64,000 nt of DNA from NCBI GenBank assembly GCA_945865645.1, contig CAMBEI010000002.1, forward strand, positions 1 through 64,000, given 5' to 3'. Made by a program: the position numbers and the translations under genes. The notes below the pieces were generated by a model, which made no database searches, was not told the origin of the DNA, and worked only from the letters and a program-made list of their open reading frames with translations. This DNA is from Chitinophaga pinensis. Lineage in GTDB: Bacteria; Bacteroidota; Bacteroidia; Chitinophagales; Chitinophagaceae. Below are positions 63,455 through 64,000 of the stretch, piece by piece (position 1 is the first letter of the stretch; each line of letters starts with the position of its first letter).

Positions 63455-64000
63455 ATGGCTGGAGGAATTAAAAAATTTGTTGTTGGATCATTTGATGATG
63501 AAAAGGTATTGTTTCCTGCGGTGAAAAATGTTCGCAAAGCGGGGTATAAAATACATGATGTGTACACTCCTTTTCCTGTGCATGGGTTAGATCATGCTAT
63601 GGGCATTCGTGAAACAAGTTTACATACTGCAGGATTTATTTATGCCATTACCGGTACCACCACTGCGCTTACATTTATGAGTTGGGTGTTTACTAAAGAT
63701 TGGCCGTTAAATATTGGCGGTAAACCTCACTTTGCCTTACCCGCTTGGATACCCATCACTTTTGAGTTAACGGTATTATTTTCGGCAGTTGGCATGGTGC
63801 TTACTTTTTGTTACCTATGCAATTTGGCCCCTTTTGTAAAGAAGCACCATTTTCATCCAAGGGCAACCGATGATTTATTTGTAATGGTTATTGAATGTAC
63901 TGATAAAACAAATGCCGACGAATTACAATCTTTTTTACAAACTGCAGGTGCACAAGAAATAAATGTGCAGATAGCAGAAACAGGATGGTGGATTGGCAGA
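63455..64000 (+). CDS. actD: Alternative complex III subunit ActD (DUF3341), cut by window end
   Basis: Partial gene. 182 codons are read from ATG 63455 to the last base with no stop. It starts MAGGIKKFVVGSFDDEKVLF and has the DUF3341 hallmarks VYTPFPVHGLDHAMG, two hydrophobic helices (about 52-75 and 97-125) and a C-terminal ATDDLFVMVIECTD followed by QTAGAQEINVQ. The family is about 180-190 residues, so only a few are missing. ActE, ActF and cytochrome oxidase genes may follow outside the window. Two 10-base direct repeats (TTTAAAAGTT at 63421-63430 and 63439-63448) lie just upstream of the ATG. Confidence 0.93.
   Translation, partial: MAGGIKKFVVGSFDDEKVLFPAVKNVRKAGYKIHDVYTPFPVHGLDHAMGIRETSLHTAGFIYAITGTTTALTFMSWVFTKDWPLNIGGKPHFALPAWIPITFELTVLFSAVGMVLTFCYLCNLAPFVKKHHFHPRATDDLFVMVIECTDKTNADELQSFLQTAGAQEINVQIAETGWWIGR

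Noticed and set aside
1..64000. tRNA, rRNA, CRISPR arrays or insertion sequences
   Set aside because: All gaps were read by eye on both strands. No cloverleaf-like TTCRA arm context, regularly spaced repeats or transposase motifs were found. A tRNA finder could still reveal something missed.

Overview
The window looks like a chromosome segment from a Bacteroidota bacterium, most probably near Chitinophagaceae. This rests on AT-rich DNA, repeated TAnnTTTG -7 promoter boxes, alternative complex III genes, futalosine-pathway menaquinone synthesis, an S9B dipeptidyl peptidase, a GH95 fucosidase, an IPExxxVDY-type protein and many Sec-exported proteins whose signal peptides end in A-Q. The lineage is inferred from gene content, not from any search. 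I see no rRNA, tRNA, CRISPR array, transposase or prophage.

Layout. 0-4.6 kb (minus strand): prohibitin-like protein, DUF2007-like protein, KdsB and KdnB (probably 8-amino-Kdo for lipopolysaccharide), then dnaN with its own promoter and terminator. 4.7-12.7 kb (plus): a four-gene operon of exported proteins, namely a TANFOR-like protein with a Cys-rich tail, a 1046-residue DUF11-like protein with a related Cys-rich module, a predicted outer-membrane beta-barrel and a second TANFOR-like protein. It is less AT-rich than its surroundings and is bracketed by two copies of an imperfect ~50-bp hairpin-bearing repeat. This is the best candidate here for an undescribed surface system. 12.7-24.4 kb: recX, an orphan class I isoprenoid-synthase-like protein, a DEAD-box-type helicase with DEMD in motif II, an acyltransferase, serine dehydratase, dipeptidyl peptidase, GH95 fucosidase and asnS.

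24.7-32.2 kb: rho with a clear terminator, then mnmH - unknown secreted protein - selD (selenium modification of tRNA), pterin carbinolamine dehydratase, an IPExxxVDY-type protein and an M28-PDZ peptidase. 32.3-41.8 kb: feoB, an operon gcvT - SRPBCC - comB, a large SNF2 helicase with two SWIM fingers, a 530-bp gap with a terminator and a possible structured RNA, and a small helical protein. 41.8-48.1 kb (minus): mqnC, a DUF3817-like protein, and a vanadium-haloperoxidase-like protein paired with a VCBS/ASPIC protein. 48.3-57.1 kb: an M16 peptidase pair (one active, one not), a small membrane protein, a fused E1 alpha/beta dehydrogenase, a beta-lactamase-fold lipoprotein, a carboxypeptidase-regulatory-like protein and PurN fused to an N-terminal membrane segment. 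57.2-64.0 kb: the start of the alternative complex III operon, actA-actB-actC and an actD cut by the window edge.

Menaquinone made through MqnC is likely the electron donor for the Act complex, which links two otherwise separate parts of the window. Protein family names come from recognising motifs by eye and from memory. No database search was run.
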